A stretch of DNA of 7,889 bases from JAOTYV01 sp964469835 (GCA_964469835.1 CAYYBI010000439.1:1-7889), one strand, 5' to 3'. Shown: positions 1 to 7,027, counted from the stretch's first letter. Notes: generated from the sequence alone by a model not told the origin. Program-made: numbers and translations.

Positions 1-1
1 G

Positions 2-259
2 CACCGCCATCGGGGCGAAATCGTCAAAGCGTACGTAAAATTGCGTCCCGACACGACGCTCACGAGCGGTGAATTGCGCGCCTTTCTGAAAGACAAGCTC
101 GCCACATTTGAGATGCCGTCACGGGTCGAGTTTCGGGACGAGCTTCCGCGCACACTGATCGGCAAGCCGTTGCGGCGCGCCTTGATTGAACAGGATACCC
201 GGAACGGCCCGCTCGAAGACCCGCCGGAAACCAAAGAAAATCTTGCGGTGTCGGCGTGA
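2..259 (+). CDS. AMP-forming acyl-CoA synthetase, C-terminal end (partial)
   Basis: This is the last 85 codons of a gene that begins before the window. The frame is open from base 2 and ends at TGA 257-259. The visible part matches the small C-terminal domain of the AMP-binding (ANL) superfamily: a GEIVKAYVKL strand, then FEMPSRVEFRDELPRTLIGKPLRR. The last part resembles the FadD ending FRDELPKSNVGKILRR, and the Lys of GKPLRR sits at the position of the lysine needed for adenylate formation. A polar tail of about 25 residues follows. The family activates carboxylic acids to acyl-CoA using ATP and CoA. Its position just before fadE, thiolase and fadJ supports a fatty-acid substrate. The substrate-binding N-terminal domain is outside the window, so chain length cannot be judged and no gene symbol is given. 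The 79 bases between this stop and the fadE ATG show no terminator, so the two genes are probably co-transcribed. Confidence 0.85.
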   Translation, partial: HRHRGEIVKAYVKLRPDTTLTSGELRAFLKDKLATFEMPSRVEFRDELPRTLIGKPLRRALIEQDTRNGPLEDPPETKENLAVSA

Positions 260-338
260 GACGTCGTGCAAACCGGCGTCAGGCCTTAAGACACGGGGCG
301 ATGTGCGGACTAAATTGGAGAGCAGTGAGAGTGACCCG

Positions 339-2606
339 ATGACCGGCCTATTCCACCTTATACGACAACGCTTGATCAGTGCGCCCGTACTGCGCTGGTA
401 TCGCGGCGTCCTGCCGCCCATGTCGGATACCGAGCGTGAAGCCATCGACGCCGGAACCGTGTGGTGGGACGCGGATCTGTTTTCCGGCGCGCCCGACTGG
501 GACAAGATGCGCACCCTCGCCGCGCCGACGCTGAGTCAGGAGGAGCAGGAGTTCCTTGACGGCCCGACGGAGCGGCTTTGCGAGATGCTCGATGATTGGC
601 AGATCACGCACGAGCTGGGCGACCTGCCGCCGGATGTTTGGAAATTCATCGCCCGGGAAGGCTTTTTCGGGATGATCATTCCGAAAGAGCGTGGTGGACT
701 TGGGTTTTCCGCGCTCGCCCATTCCGCGGTCATCATGAAAATTTCGACCCGCAGCCTGACCGCGGCCGTCACCGTCATGGTGCCGAACTCCCTCGGCCCG
801 GCAGAGCTTCTGCTGCAATACGGATCGGACGAACAGAAGAGCCACTACCTGCCGCGTCTAGCGGCGGGCGACGAAATACCGTGTTTCGCGTTGACCGGCC
901 CCTTCGCCGGCTCCGACGCGGCGACACTGCCGGATACCGGTGTGGTCTGTTACAAGGATATCCACGGCGAACGCGTGCTGGGCATGCGGGTTTCCTGGGA
1001 AAAGCGCTACATAACGCTTGCCCCGGTCGCCACAATCATGGGCCTCGCCTTCCGGCTAACCGATCCGAATGGCATTTTAGGCGGCGACGAGGACATAGGC
1101 ATCACGCTGGCGTTGATCCCGACCGACACGCCGGGCGTGAAAATCGGCCGGCGCCATTTCCCTGCGAATCAGGCCTTCCAAAACGGCCCCACGCAGGGCG
1201 AGGAAGTTTTTATCCCGATGGATTGGATCATCGGCGGCCAGGAACGCGCCGGGCAAGGGTGGCGCATGCTGATGAACTGCCTTGCCGCCGGCCGCTCGAT
1301 ATCCTTGCCGGCGGCGAGCACCGGGGGCGCAAAATACTGCGCCCGCGTGACCGGGGCCTATGCACGGGTCCGCAAGCAGTTCAGGATTCCGATCGGCCGG
1401 TTCGAAGGCGTTCAGGAAGCGCTTGCACGCATCGCCGGCAATGCCTACCTGCTCGAAGCCGCCCGGCGGATTACCGCCGCAGCGGTGGACCTTGGTGAAA
1501 AGCCGGGCGTGCTGTCGGCTATCGTGAAATACCACACCACGGAGCGGCTGCGGCAAACCGTCAACGACGCGATGGACGTGCATGGCGGACGCGGCATCTG
1601 CAACGGACCAAGCAACTATCTTGCGAACGTCTATTTCGCCTTACCGGTCAGCATTACCGTTGAAGGCGCGAATATTCTGACACGCAGCATGATCATCTTC
1701 GGACAGGGCGCGATACGCAGCCATCCCTGGCTACGCAAGGAGATGCAGGCGGCGCACAATGAAGACCGGAAACAGGGCCTGAAGGATTTCGACCGGGCGC
1801 TGTTCGGCCACCTCACCCATCAGATCAAGACCATCGGCCGGACTTTGTTCCACAACCTGACCGGCGGCGAATGGGCCAATGCGCCCGATGCGGGCATCGC
1901 CACGCATTACTACAAGCAGCTCACCCGGGCGAGCGCATCATTCGCACTGGTGGCCGAACTGTCGCTTATTGTTCTGGGGGGCGCGCTGAAGCGGCGGGAA
2001 AGCCTCTCCGCACGGCTTGGCGACGTGTTGAGCGAACTGTACCTCATGGCCTGCACCCTGGCCCGATTCGAGCATGACGGCCGGCCGGAGGCCGATGAGC
2101 CGCTGGTCCATTGGTGTTGCCAATCGTCGCTCCATACGATCCAACTGCGGCTTGACGAGATCATCGCCAATTTCCCATCCCGTCCCATCGCGTGGTTTCT
2201 CAAGATGTTGGTGTTCCCGGTGGGGCTGCGCCGCAAACCGCCATCGGACAAGCTCGCGGGTCGGTGCGCCGAAATCATGCTTAACCCCACCGCCGCGCGG
2301 GACCGTCTAACCGCGGGAATCTTTGTATCGGCCGATAAGAATGATATCACCGGTTGTCTCGAATACGCGCTGGAGCGGACGATCGCCACCGAACCCATCG
2401 AACGCCGGTTACGCGACAACAAGCTCGATACGGTCGAGGAAGGCTTGGCGGCGGGTGTGATTACCGAAGCCGAGGCAGCGCTGCTTACCGAAGCGGCACA
2501 GGCGGTCCGGGCCGCCATCATGGTCGACGATTTCGCACCGGAAGAGATAGCCAAAGGAGCATTGCAATCTCAGAGCAAGGACATGGCCGCCGCCCTGTCT
2601 ATGTAG
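339..2606 (+). CDS. fadE: FadE-type acyl-CoA dehydrogenase
   Basis: This flavoenzyme of the large FadE type (755 residues) oxidises acyl-CoA to trans-2-enoyl-CoA, the first dehydrogenation of beta-oxidation. From memory it aligns with E. coli FadE over nearly its whole length. Shared blocks include PPMSDTEREAIDAGTVWW (27-44), QITHELGDLPP (88-98), VPNSLGPAELL (148-158), TLAPVATIMGLAF (226-238), GRRHFP (270-275) and TVEGANILTRSMIIFGQGAI (440-459). E442 in the last block is the likely catalytic base. The C-terminal half carries the FadE-specific extension with VLGGALKRRESLSARLGD (545-562) and ends in the family-like VDDFAPEEIA. ATG 339 is chosen because homology begins a few residues later. A weak GAGAG lies at 327-331. 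The frame is open upstream to 186, but those 51 residues are basic and not family-like. The hydrophobic N-terminal segment of E. coli FadE (about 814 residues) is absent. The end overlaps the thiolase gene. Confidence 0.95.
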   Translation: MTGLFHLIRQRLISAPVLRWYRGVLPPMSDTEREAIDAGTVWWDADLFSGAPDWDKMRTLAAPTLSQEEQEFLDGPTERLCEMLDDWQITHELGDLPPDVWKFIAREGFFGMIIPKERGGLGFSALAHSAVIMKISTRSLTAAVTVMVPNSLGPAELLLQYGSDEQKSHYLPRLAAGDEIPCFALTGPFAGSDAATLPDTGVVCYKDIHGERVLGMRVSWEKRYITLAPVATIMGLAFRLTDPNGILGGDEDIGITLALIPTDTPGVKIGRRHFPANQAFQNGPTQGEEVFIPMDWIIGGQERAGQGWRMLMNCLAAGRSISLPAASTGGAKYCARVTGAYARVRKQFRIPIGRFEGVQEALARIAGNAYLLEAARRITAAAVDLGEKPGVLSAIVKYHTTERLRQTVNDAMDVHGGRGICNGPSNYLANVYFALPVSITVEGANILTRSMIIFGQGAIRSHPWLRKEMQAAHNEDRKQGLKDFDRALFGHLTHQIKTIGRTLFHNLTGGEWANAPDAGIATHYYKQLTRASASFALVAELSLIVLGGALKRRESLSARLGDVLSELYLMACTLARFEHDGRPEADEPLVHWCCQSSLHTIQLRLDEIIANFPSRPIAWFLKMLVFPVGLRRKPPSDKLAGRCAEIMLNPTAARDRLTAGIFVSADKNDITGCLEYALERTIATEPIERRLRDNKLDTVEEGLAAGVITEAEAALLTEAAQAVRAAIMVDDFAPEEIAKGALQSQSKDMAAALSM
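2553..2559 (+). promoter_or_regulatory. Shine-Dalgarno for the thiolase, inside fadE
   Basis: AAAGGAG is a near-perfect Shine-Dalgarno located within the last codons of fadE. The only ATG, GTG or TTG within reach in any frame is TTG 2562, which is in the fadE frame. In the thiolase frame, ATC 2567 follows with a 7-base gap and ATT 2561 with a 1-base gap. It is the main evidence for placing the thiolase start here. Confidence 0.6.
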
Positions 2607-3865
2607 TAGACGGCAGCCGAACCCCCTTCCTGAAGGCGCGCGGGCGCCCAGGGCCCTTCACGCCGGTGGACCTTGCGGTCGCCGCCGGACGGCCATTGCT
2701 GCTGCGTCAGCCCTTTGCAGCGGACGCGTTGGATGAGGTAATCCTCGGCTGTGTGTCGCCGCGGGCGGATGAGGTCAATCCGGCACGCATCGCCGCCTTG
2801 CGCCTGGGCTGCGGCGAGCGCGTGCCCGCCTGGACCGTGCAGCGCAACTGCGCGTCGGGCATGCAGTCGGTGGAGACGGCCGCGCGCTCGATTGCCGACG
2901 GCCGTGCGGACCTGATCCTCGCCGGCGGCAGCGAAGCGCTTAGCCACTCCCCTATTCTGTTCAATGAACACATGGTCGGCTGGCTCGCGGATTTGAATAG
3001 TGCCCGCAGCATCTGGGCTAAGCTGGCGGTTGCCGCCCGGTTCCGCCCAGGATTTCTTGCCCCCGTCATCGGATTGATCAAGGGACTTACCGATCCGGTC
3101 GTGGCCCTCAACATGGGCCAGACTGCCGAAATACTGAGCGATAAATTCGCCATCAGCCGCGAAGAAATGGATGCGCTGGCCCTCGAAAGCCATCAGCGTA
3201 CGGCACGGGCGCAGGAAGCCGGTGACCTGACTGAAATCGAACCGATTTTCGATACGCGCGGCCACTATTACGAGCACGACGACGGGGTGCGCCCGAACAA
3301 CAGTATGGAAGCGCTTGGCAAGCTCCGTCCCGCCTTCGAACGGCCCTTTGGCACGGTTACGCCGGGAAACAGTTCGCAAATCACCGACGGCGCCGCGTGG
3401 CTGATCCTGGCCTCGGAAGACGCGCTCAAACGTCATCGCCTAGAGCCGCTCGGCCGCATTGTCGATAGTGAGTGGGCCGCGCTCGATCCTGCCCAGATGG
3501 GACTGGGGCCAATCCATGCGGCAACGCCGATCCTCCAGCGGAATGATCTCGCCTTGGACGATGTCGATGCTTGGGAAATTAACGAAGCCTTCGCCGCCCA
3601 GGTTCTCGCCTGCATTGCGGCATGGCAGGATCGCGACTATTGCCGCGAGAATCTGGGTCTGCAGGACGCAATGGGAAAATTGAACAAGGCGCGCCTCAAT
3701 CTCGACGGCGGCGCTATCAGCGTCGGTCACCCGGTTGGATCGAGCGGTGCGCGCATCACCCTGCATTTGTTGCATGTCTTACGCCGGAAGGGAGTGAAAC
3801 GCGGTATCGCCGCAATTTGTATCGGCGGCGGCCAAGGCGGCGCGCTGCTGTTGGAGGCCGCCTAA
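2567..3865 (+). CDS. fadI: Acetyl-CoA C-acyltransferase (thiolase), FadI/FadA type
   Basis: A 3-ketoacyl-CoA thiolase cleaves 3-ketoacyl-CoA with CoA to acetyl-CoA and a shortened acyl-CoA, closing the beta-oxidation cycle. Counted from 2567 it has 432 residues, close to E. coli FadI (436). The conserved start RRPVYVVDGSRTPF is present at 8-21. The nucleophile is Cys95 in NCASGMQS. Downstream are EINEAFAAQ, GGAISVGHPVGSSGAR with the catalytic His, and CIGGGQGGA with the second Cys, so the active site is complete. The long middle section with the LNMGQTAEILSDKFAISREE block is more like FadI than FadA, while NEAFA (HEAFA in FadI) is the classical thiolase form. The start is odd: the only canonical start in frame is ATG 2354, whose extra 71 residues are Arg-rich fadE shadow. 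ATC 2567, 7 bases after AAAGGAG, is the best-placed candidate, with ATT 2561 second. A point mutation or sequencing error in an ATG is also possible. The function is firm; the start is not. Confidence 0.9.
   Translation: MSEQGHGRRPVYVVDGSRTPFLKARGRPGPFTPVDLAVAAGRPLLLRQPFAADALDEVILGCVSPRADEVNPARIAALRLGCGERVPAWTVQRNCASGMQSVETAARSIADGRADLILAGGSEALSHSPILFNEHMVGWLADLNSARSIWAKLAVAARFRPGFLAPVIGLIKGLTDPVVALNMGQTAEILSDKFAISREEMDALALESHQRTARAQEAGDLTEIEPIFDTRGHYYEHDDGVRPNNSMEALGKLRPAFERPFGTVTPGNSSQITDGAAWLILASEDALKRHRLEPLGRIVDSEWAALDPAQMGLGPIHAATPILQRNDLALDDVDAWEINEAFAAQVLACIAAWQDRDYCRENLGLQDAMGKLNKARLNLDGGAISVGHPVGSSGARITLHLLHVLRRKGVKRGIAAICIGGGQGGALLLEAA
3853..3857 (+). promoter_or_regulatory. Shine-Dalgarno for the 14-codon ORF ahead of fadJ
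   Basis: GGAGG lies in the last codons of the thiolase gene, 10 bases before ATG 3868. The fadJ ATG at 3909 has no comparable site of its own; the bases just before it read CAATCGGGC. The site therefore appears to serve the small ORF and, through it, fadJ. Confidence 0.4.
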
Positions 3866-3867
3866 TC

Positions 3868-3912
3868 ATGTTTCGGACCCAAATCGGCCATTGTGCGGGC
3901 AATCGGGCATGA
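3868..3912 (+). CDS. 14-codon coupling ORF between thiolase and fadJ (hypothetical)
   Basis: The predicted peptide is MFRTQIGHCAGNRA. Its ATG comes 2 bases after the thiolase TAA (3863-3865), behind GGAGG at 3853-3857. Its TGA (3910-3912) overlaps the fadJ ATG in the sequence ATGA. This layout fits a ribosome-relay reading frame whose translation delivers ribosomes to the poorly equipped fadJ start. I know no family for the peptide and do not claim that it has a function of its own. It could also be a chance reading frame, since 15 codons without a stop is common in GC-rich DNA. The combination of Shine-Dalgarno, ATG position and stop/start overlap is what argues for it. Confidence 0.35.
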   Translation: MFRTQIGHCAGNRA

Positions 3913-6029
3913 CAGAGGCGAAGAAAAAGCGGGCGTCCGCGGAACCAGCCACGAAGACGCCCAAAAGCAAGTCTGTCCGCGCGACCGTGGCCTCGCCCAG
4001 GCATTGGCATGGTGAACGTGACGCGAAGAACGTCCATTGGCTCAGCCTCGACAAATCCAATTCGGGCACCAATACACTGTCACAGGACGTCCTCGCGGCG
4101 CTCGAAGTGGTGCTCGACGAGCTCGATGCGGATCCGCCCGCGGGGCTGATCATCCGGTCGGCCAAGCCGAACGGATTTATCGCCGGCGCCGACATTTCCG
4201 AGTTTCAGGGTTTGTCCGATCCGGATCGGGTCGTCGAACTGGTCCGTCGGGGCCACGCCATCCTGGACCGCCTGGAAGGGCTCTCCTACCCCACCGTTGC
4301 CTTGATCCATGGTTTTTGCCTCGGCGGTGGCCTTGAACTGGCGCTGGCCTGCACGTACCGAATTGCCAGCGAAGATGCGCGCATCGGCCTGCCCGAGGTT
4401 CGCCTCGGGATTCATCCCGGCCTCGGCGGCACCGCCCGCCTGACCCGATTGATCTCGCCGGTCGGCGCCATGGGACTGATGCTCACGGGCCGCAGCCTGC
4501 GCGCGCGCGCCGCGCGGGGACTCGGCATCATCGACGCGGTAACGCAATCCCGGCACTTCGAACGGGCGGCGCACACCGCGATCTTCAAAGGGTTAAAGCG
4601 CCGACGGCGGCGGATAGCAGTCGCGCTCGGCAATTTGGCGCCGACGCGCTGGTTGCTCGGCATGGTGATGCGCCGTCAGGTCGCGGCAAAGGCCCGGCCC
4701 GACCATTATCCAGCGCCCTACGCCTTGATCGACCTTTGGCAACGACATGGCGGGTTCCGCGCACGCATGATGCGCCAGGAAGCCGAATCGATTGCCCGGT
4801 TGATTACCGCCGAGACCGCGCAGAACCTGATCCGCGTGTTCCTTTTGGGTGAAGACCTGAAGGCGCTGGGCAAGGCCGAAGATCCGGAAATCCGCCATAT
4901 CCATGTCATCGGTGCCGGCACGATGGGCGGCGATATCGCCGCCTGGTGTGCGCTGCAAGGGCTGCGCGTCACATTGCAGGACCGCGAGGCAAAATTCATC
5001 GCACCGGCCATGGGCCGGGCGGCCAAATACTTCAAGCGGCGGCTGCGGGATCCCGCCAAGGTTCGGGCCGCACTGGACCGTCTGATACCCGATCTGACCG
5101 GCGCGGGCGTTCCGCTGGCCGACGTCATCATCGAAGCCGTGCCCGAACAGCTGGAGATCAAGCGAACGCTCCTGCGCGAAATCGAGCCGAAGTTGAAACG
5201 CGGCGCCCTGATCGGCACAAACACCTCCAGCATCCCGCTCGAGCAGCTCGCCGAAGTGCTCAAGCGTCCCGACCGCTTGATCGGTCTGCACTTCTTCAAT
5301 CCGGTGGCGCAAATGCCGTTGCTCGAAATAGTGCGGGGCGCCAACAGCTCACCGGAGGCGATGGCGTTCGGCCAGGCATTTGCCCGCAAGATCGATAAAA
5401 TTCCACTCCCCGTGAACAGCGCGCCGGGCTTCCTCGTGAACCGGGTGCTGACACCTTATCTTCTGGAGGCGGTCTCCTTGCTCCAGGACGGCAAAGCACC
5501 TGAAGCCATCGATGCTGCGGCCCTGGACTTCGGCATGCCCATAGGACCCCTGGAGCTCGCCGACACGGTCGGTCTGGACATCTGCCTGCACGTCGGTCAG
5601 ATCGTCTCCCCGTCGCCAGATTGGCAGCCGCCCGCGGAGCTCAAGCGGTTGGTCGAGCAAGGCCATCTAGGGCGTAAATCGGGGCGCGGCTTCTATCGCT
5701 ACAAAGACGGCAAAGCAGTCGGGAAGCAGCGCCTCAGAGGGCGCCGCGACCCCACGGTCCAGCACCGGCTGATGCTGCCGCTGCTAAATGCCTGCGTCGC
5801 CTGCCTTCGCGAAGAATTGGTGGAGTCCGCCGATCATCTCGACGCGGGACTGATCTATGGAGCAGGATTTGCGCCATTCCGCGGCGGTCCCATCCACTAT
5901 CTACGAAGCGATGCCGGTGGCCCCCTCCTGGCCGCACTCGAAGACTTGACCAAAAACGACGCGGCCCGCTATCCGATCGATCCGGGCTGGAAGGCCGCCA
6001 TGAACCGGCATCGGCAGGATGAAATCTGA
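3909..6029 (+). CDS. fadJ: FadJ/FadB-type enoyl-CoA hydratase / 3-hydroxyacyl-CoA dehydrogenase
   Basis: This two-domain enzyme (706 residues) hydrates trans-2-enoyl-CoA and then oxidises the L-3-hydroxyacyl-CoA with NAD+, making the thiolase substrate. The N-terminal crotonase domain (about 35-215) has GFIAGADISEF (oxyanion hole) and both catalytic glutamates: E143 in GGGLELALA and E163 in LPEVRLGIHPGLGGT. The NAD-binding domain has GAGTMG at 335-340 with D358 ending the second strand. The dehydrogenase dyad is H461 (HFFNPV) and E473, with N511 in FLVNRV. The 3HCDH C-terminal domains run from about 510, with GPLELADTVGLD near 546-557. ATG 3909 is chosen over TTG 3891, which has no Shine-Dalgarno. 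About 29 residues rich in Lys, Ala, Thr and Ser precede the RHW motif where homology appears to start. Such enzymes usually form a hetero-oligomer with the neighbouring thiolase. The fadI-fadJ order favours the FadJ name over FadB, but this is not proven. Confidence 0.94.
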   Translation: MTEAKKKRASAEPATKTPKSKSVRATVASPRHWHGERDAKNVHWLSLDKSNSGTNTLSQDVLAALEVVLDELDADPPAGLIIRSAKPNGFIAGADISEFQGLSDPDRVVELVRRGHAILDRLEGLSYPTVALIHGFCLGGGLELALACTYRIASEDARIGLPEVRLGIHPGLGGTARLTRLISPVGAMGLMLTGRSLRARAARGLGIIDAVTQSRHFERAAHTAIFKGLKRRRRRIAVALGNLAPTRWLLGMVMRRQVAAKARPDHYPAPYALIDLWQRHGGFRARMMRQEAESIARLITAETAQNLIRVFLLGEDLKALGKAEDPEIRHIHVIGAGTMGGDIAAWCALQGLRVTLQDREAKFIAPAMGRAAKYFKRRLRDPAKVRAALDRLIPDLTGAGVPLADVIIEAVPEQLEIKRTLLREIEPKLKRGALIGTNTSSIPLEQLAEVLKRPDRLIGLHFFNPVAQMPLLEIVRGANSSPEAMAFGQAFARKIDKIPLPVNSAPGFLVNRVLTPYLLEAVSLLQDGKAPEAIDAAALDFGMPIGPLELADTVGLDICLHVGQIVSPSPDWQPPAELKRLVEQGHLGRKSGRGFYRYKDGKAVGKQRLRGRRDPTVQHRLMLPLLNACVACLREELVESADHLDAGLIYGAGFAPFRGGPIHYLRSDAGGPLLAALEDLTKNDAARYPIDPGWKAAMNRHRQDEI

Positions 6030-6081
6030 CCCATAGGCGAGCCTGTCATTCGAAGAATAACACGCCGCCGGTACCGCCCAG

Positions 6082-6723
6082 TTAGTTGATCAGCCGCGTC
6101 GCGATTATCGCAAGTTGCGTGCGGTTCTTGACGCCAACATTACCCATCATCGTGCGAATATGGGCCTTTACAGTGCCTTCGATGATACCAAGCTCGCGCG
6201 CAATTTCCTTGTTCGATAGCCCGTTCAAGAGCGCCTGCAGGATCTCCATCTGGCGCGGCGTGAACCTGATATCCTCCGCCAGTTCGAGATCTTCACCTTG
6301 CGCATCCTGCGGATCCGGCGCCGAGCCCGAGTTCATTTCGGCGACAGGATAGAACCGCTCGCCTGAGAGAATGATTTCAATGACGCTCCTGAGAACTTCG
6401 GGACCGAAGCTCTTGCGAATAAAACCCATCGCACCGGCTTCCATGACCCGGAGTATATCCTGCCGATCATCCGACGCAGTCAGCGCGGCAACCGCGGTAT
6501 CGGGTAGCAGACGACAAATCGTCTCGATTGCGGCGACACCGTCTTCGCCCGGCATATGCAGGTCGACCAGTGCGAGATCGAGCGGCACGCTCCTTTGCGC
6601 AATTTCAATCCCCTCGCGTACGGTCGCAGCTTCCAGGACTTCCGCATCGGCAAACTGTTGCTCCAACGTCAGCCGTAACCCATAGCGGAACATCCCATGG
6701 TCATCGATCGTCAGGATACGCAT
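6082..6723 (-). CDS. NarL/LuxR-type response regulator, intact receiver
   Basis: This is a 213-residue two-component regulator. Its receiver domain (1-120) has the full phosphorylation set: D7-D8 in TIDDHG, phospho-acceptor D54 in LVDLHMPGEDG, T82 in ALTAS and K104 in FIRKSF. An acidic linker (about 131-151) leads to a LuxR-type HTH (153-213) with FTPRQMEILQALLNGLSNKEIARELG and GTVKAHIRTMMGNVGVKNRTQ. It should be phosphorylated by a histidine kinase and then bind DNA; no kinase is in the window, so partner and targets are unknown. The start is well supported: GGAAGG (complement of 6730-6735) lies 6 bases before ATG 6723-6721. The gene converges on fadJ with only 52 bases between the stops. 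I see no convincing terminator there, only a 4-bp hairpin around 6051-6061. A role in fatty-acid metabolism is not implied by position alone. Confidence 0.93.
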   Translation of the reverse strand: MRILTIDDHGMFRYGLRLTLEQQFADAEVLEAATVREGIEIAQRSVPLDLALVDLHMPGEDGVAAIETICRLLPDTAVAALTASDDRQDILRVMEAGAMGFIRKSFGPEVLRSVIEIILSGERFYPVAEMNSGSAPDPQDAQGEDLELAEDIRFTPRQMEILQALLNGLSNKEIARELGIIEGTVKAHIRTMMGNVGVKNRTQLAIIATRLIN

Positions 6724-6802
6724 CTTCTGCCTTCCACCGGTCCGGGACTCGGCCGATCGTCGCGACTCCAGAAAGTCTTACTGAATTACAATGGGTTGCG
6801 TG

Positions 6803-6832
6803 ACTATATTAGACCCACAACGCCCTACACAA
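6803..6832 (-). promoter_or_regulatory. Possible sigma-70-like promoter for the minus-strand regulator
   Basis: Read on the minus strand, TTGTGT (complement of 6827-6832) is followed 18 bases later by TATAGT (complement of 6803-6808). This would start transcription near 6796 and give a leader of roughly 70 bases. Both boxes deviate from consensus and the DNA is AT-rich, so chance matches are likely. Confidence 0.25.
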
Positions 6833-6855
6833 TCGAAATACCATGAGAACATGAA

Positions 6856-6908
6856 TAAATTCTTACCGATACTAGAGGACGATTTACCAAGTTACCGTTA
6901 AGAATTTA
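6856..6908. repeat. Inverted repeat, 10-bp perfect arms extendable to 13 bp
   Basis: TAAATTCTTA (6856-6865) and TAAGAATTTA (6899-6908) are perfect reverse complements. After one mismatch (6866/6898), two more pairs (6867-6868 with 6896-6897) extend the arms to 13 bp with 27 bases between. Three TTACC words lie in or beside it (6863, 6884, 6892). It could be a pair of operator half-sites, a cruciform or an RNA hairpin. Confidence 0.6.
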
Positions 6909-6968
6909 CATGCAACCAATTGTTTTTTCATGAACAATCGTCTCACAAATGACACATTCCTTAGAATA

Positions 6969-7013
6969 ATGATTAACCATATTTCGCTATTGCGTATCGT
7001 ATTGGTTAATCAT
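6969..7013. repeat. Perfect 11-bp inverted repeat with 23-base spacer
   Basis: ATGATTAACCA (6969-6979) and TGGTTAATCAT (7003-7013) are exact reverse complements. The spacer contains a small CGC-TATT-GCG hairpin (6985-6994). The arms start 34 bases apart, a little over three helical turns, and each contains the TAACC word that recurs downstream. It lies near the middle of the gap between the divergent regulators, so a shared operator is plausible. Confidence 0.65.
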
Positions 7014-7027
7014 AAACAAAATAGGTT

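Noticed and set aside
186..338. In-frame ATG 186 as the fadE start, adding 51 residues
   Set aside because: It overlaps the synthetase gene, and the extra residues are basic, not family-like and carry no membrane segment. ATG 339 fits homology and gene spacing.
596..1498. 300-codon plus-strand open frame inside fadE
   Set aside because: It is a low-complexity Arg/Pro/Gly-rich shadow of fadE in GC-rich DNA with no recognisable domain.
2354..2566. ATG 2354 as the thiolase start
   Set aside because: It would overlap fadE by about 250 bases, and the added 71 residues are Arg-rich out-of-frame fadE with no thiolase similarity.
2540..2610. Programmed -1 frameshift making a FadE-thiolase fusion
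   Set aside because: The frames do differ by -1, but no slippery heptamer is present, FadE already has its normal C-terminal end, and a Shine-Dalgarno sits before the thiolase.
3891..3908. TTG 3891 as the fadJ start
   Set aside because: There is no Shine-Dalgarno before it, and ATG 3909 lies six codons downstream in the same frame.
4593..5389. Long antisense open frames opposite fadJ (up to 239 codons)
   Set aside because: These are opposite-strand shadows of well-supported codons, with no domain and no convincing start. The antisense frame over 2570-3436 is rejected for the same reason.
6030..6081. Bidirectional terminator between fadJ and the minus-strand regulator
   Set aside because: Only a 4-bp ATTC/GAAT stem and a short CGGTACCG palindrome are present, without a strong GC stem plus U-tract.
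6915..6940. T-run at 6923-6928 as an intrinsic terminator
   Set aside because: No stable GC-rich stem precedes the T-run; the nearby ATTGTT/AACAAT pairing is weak and contains the run instead.
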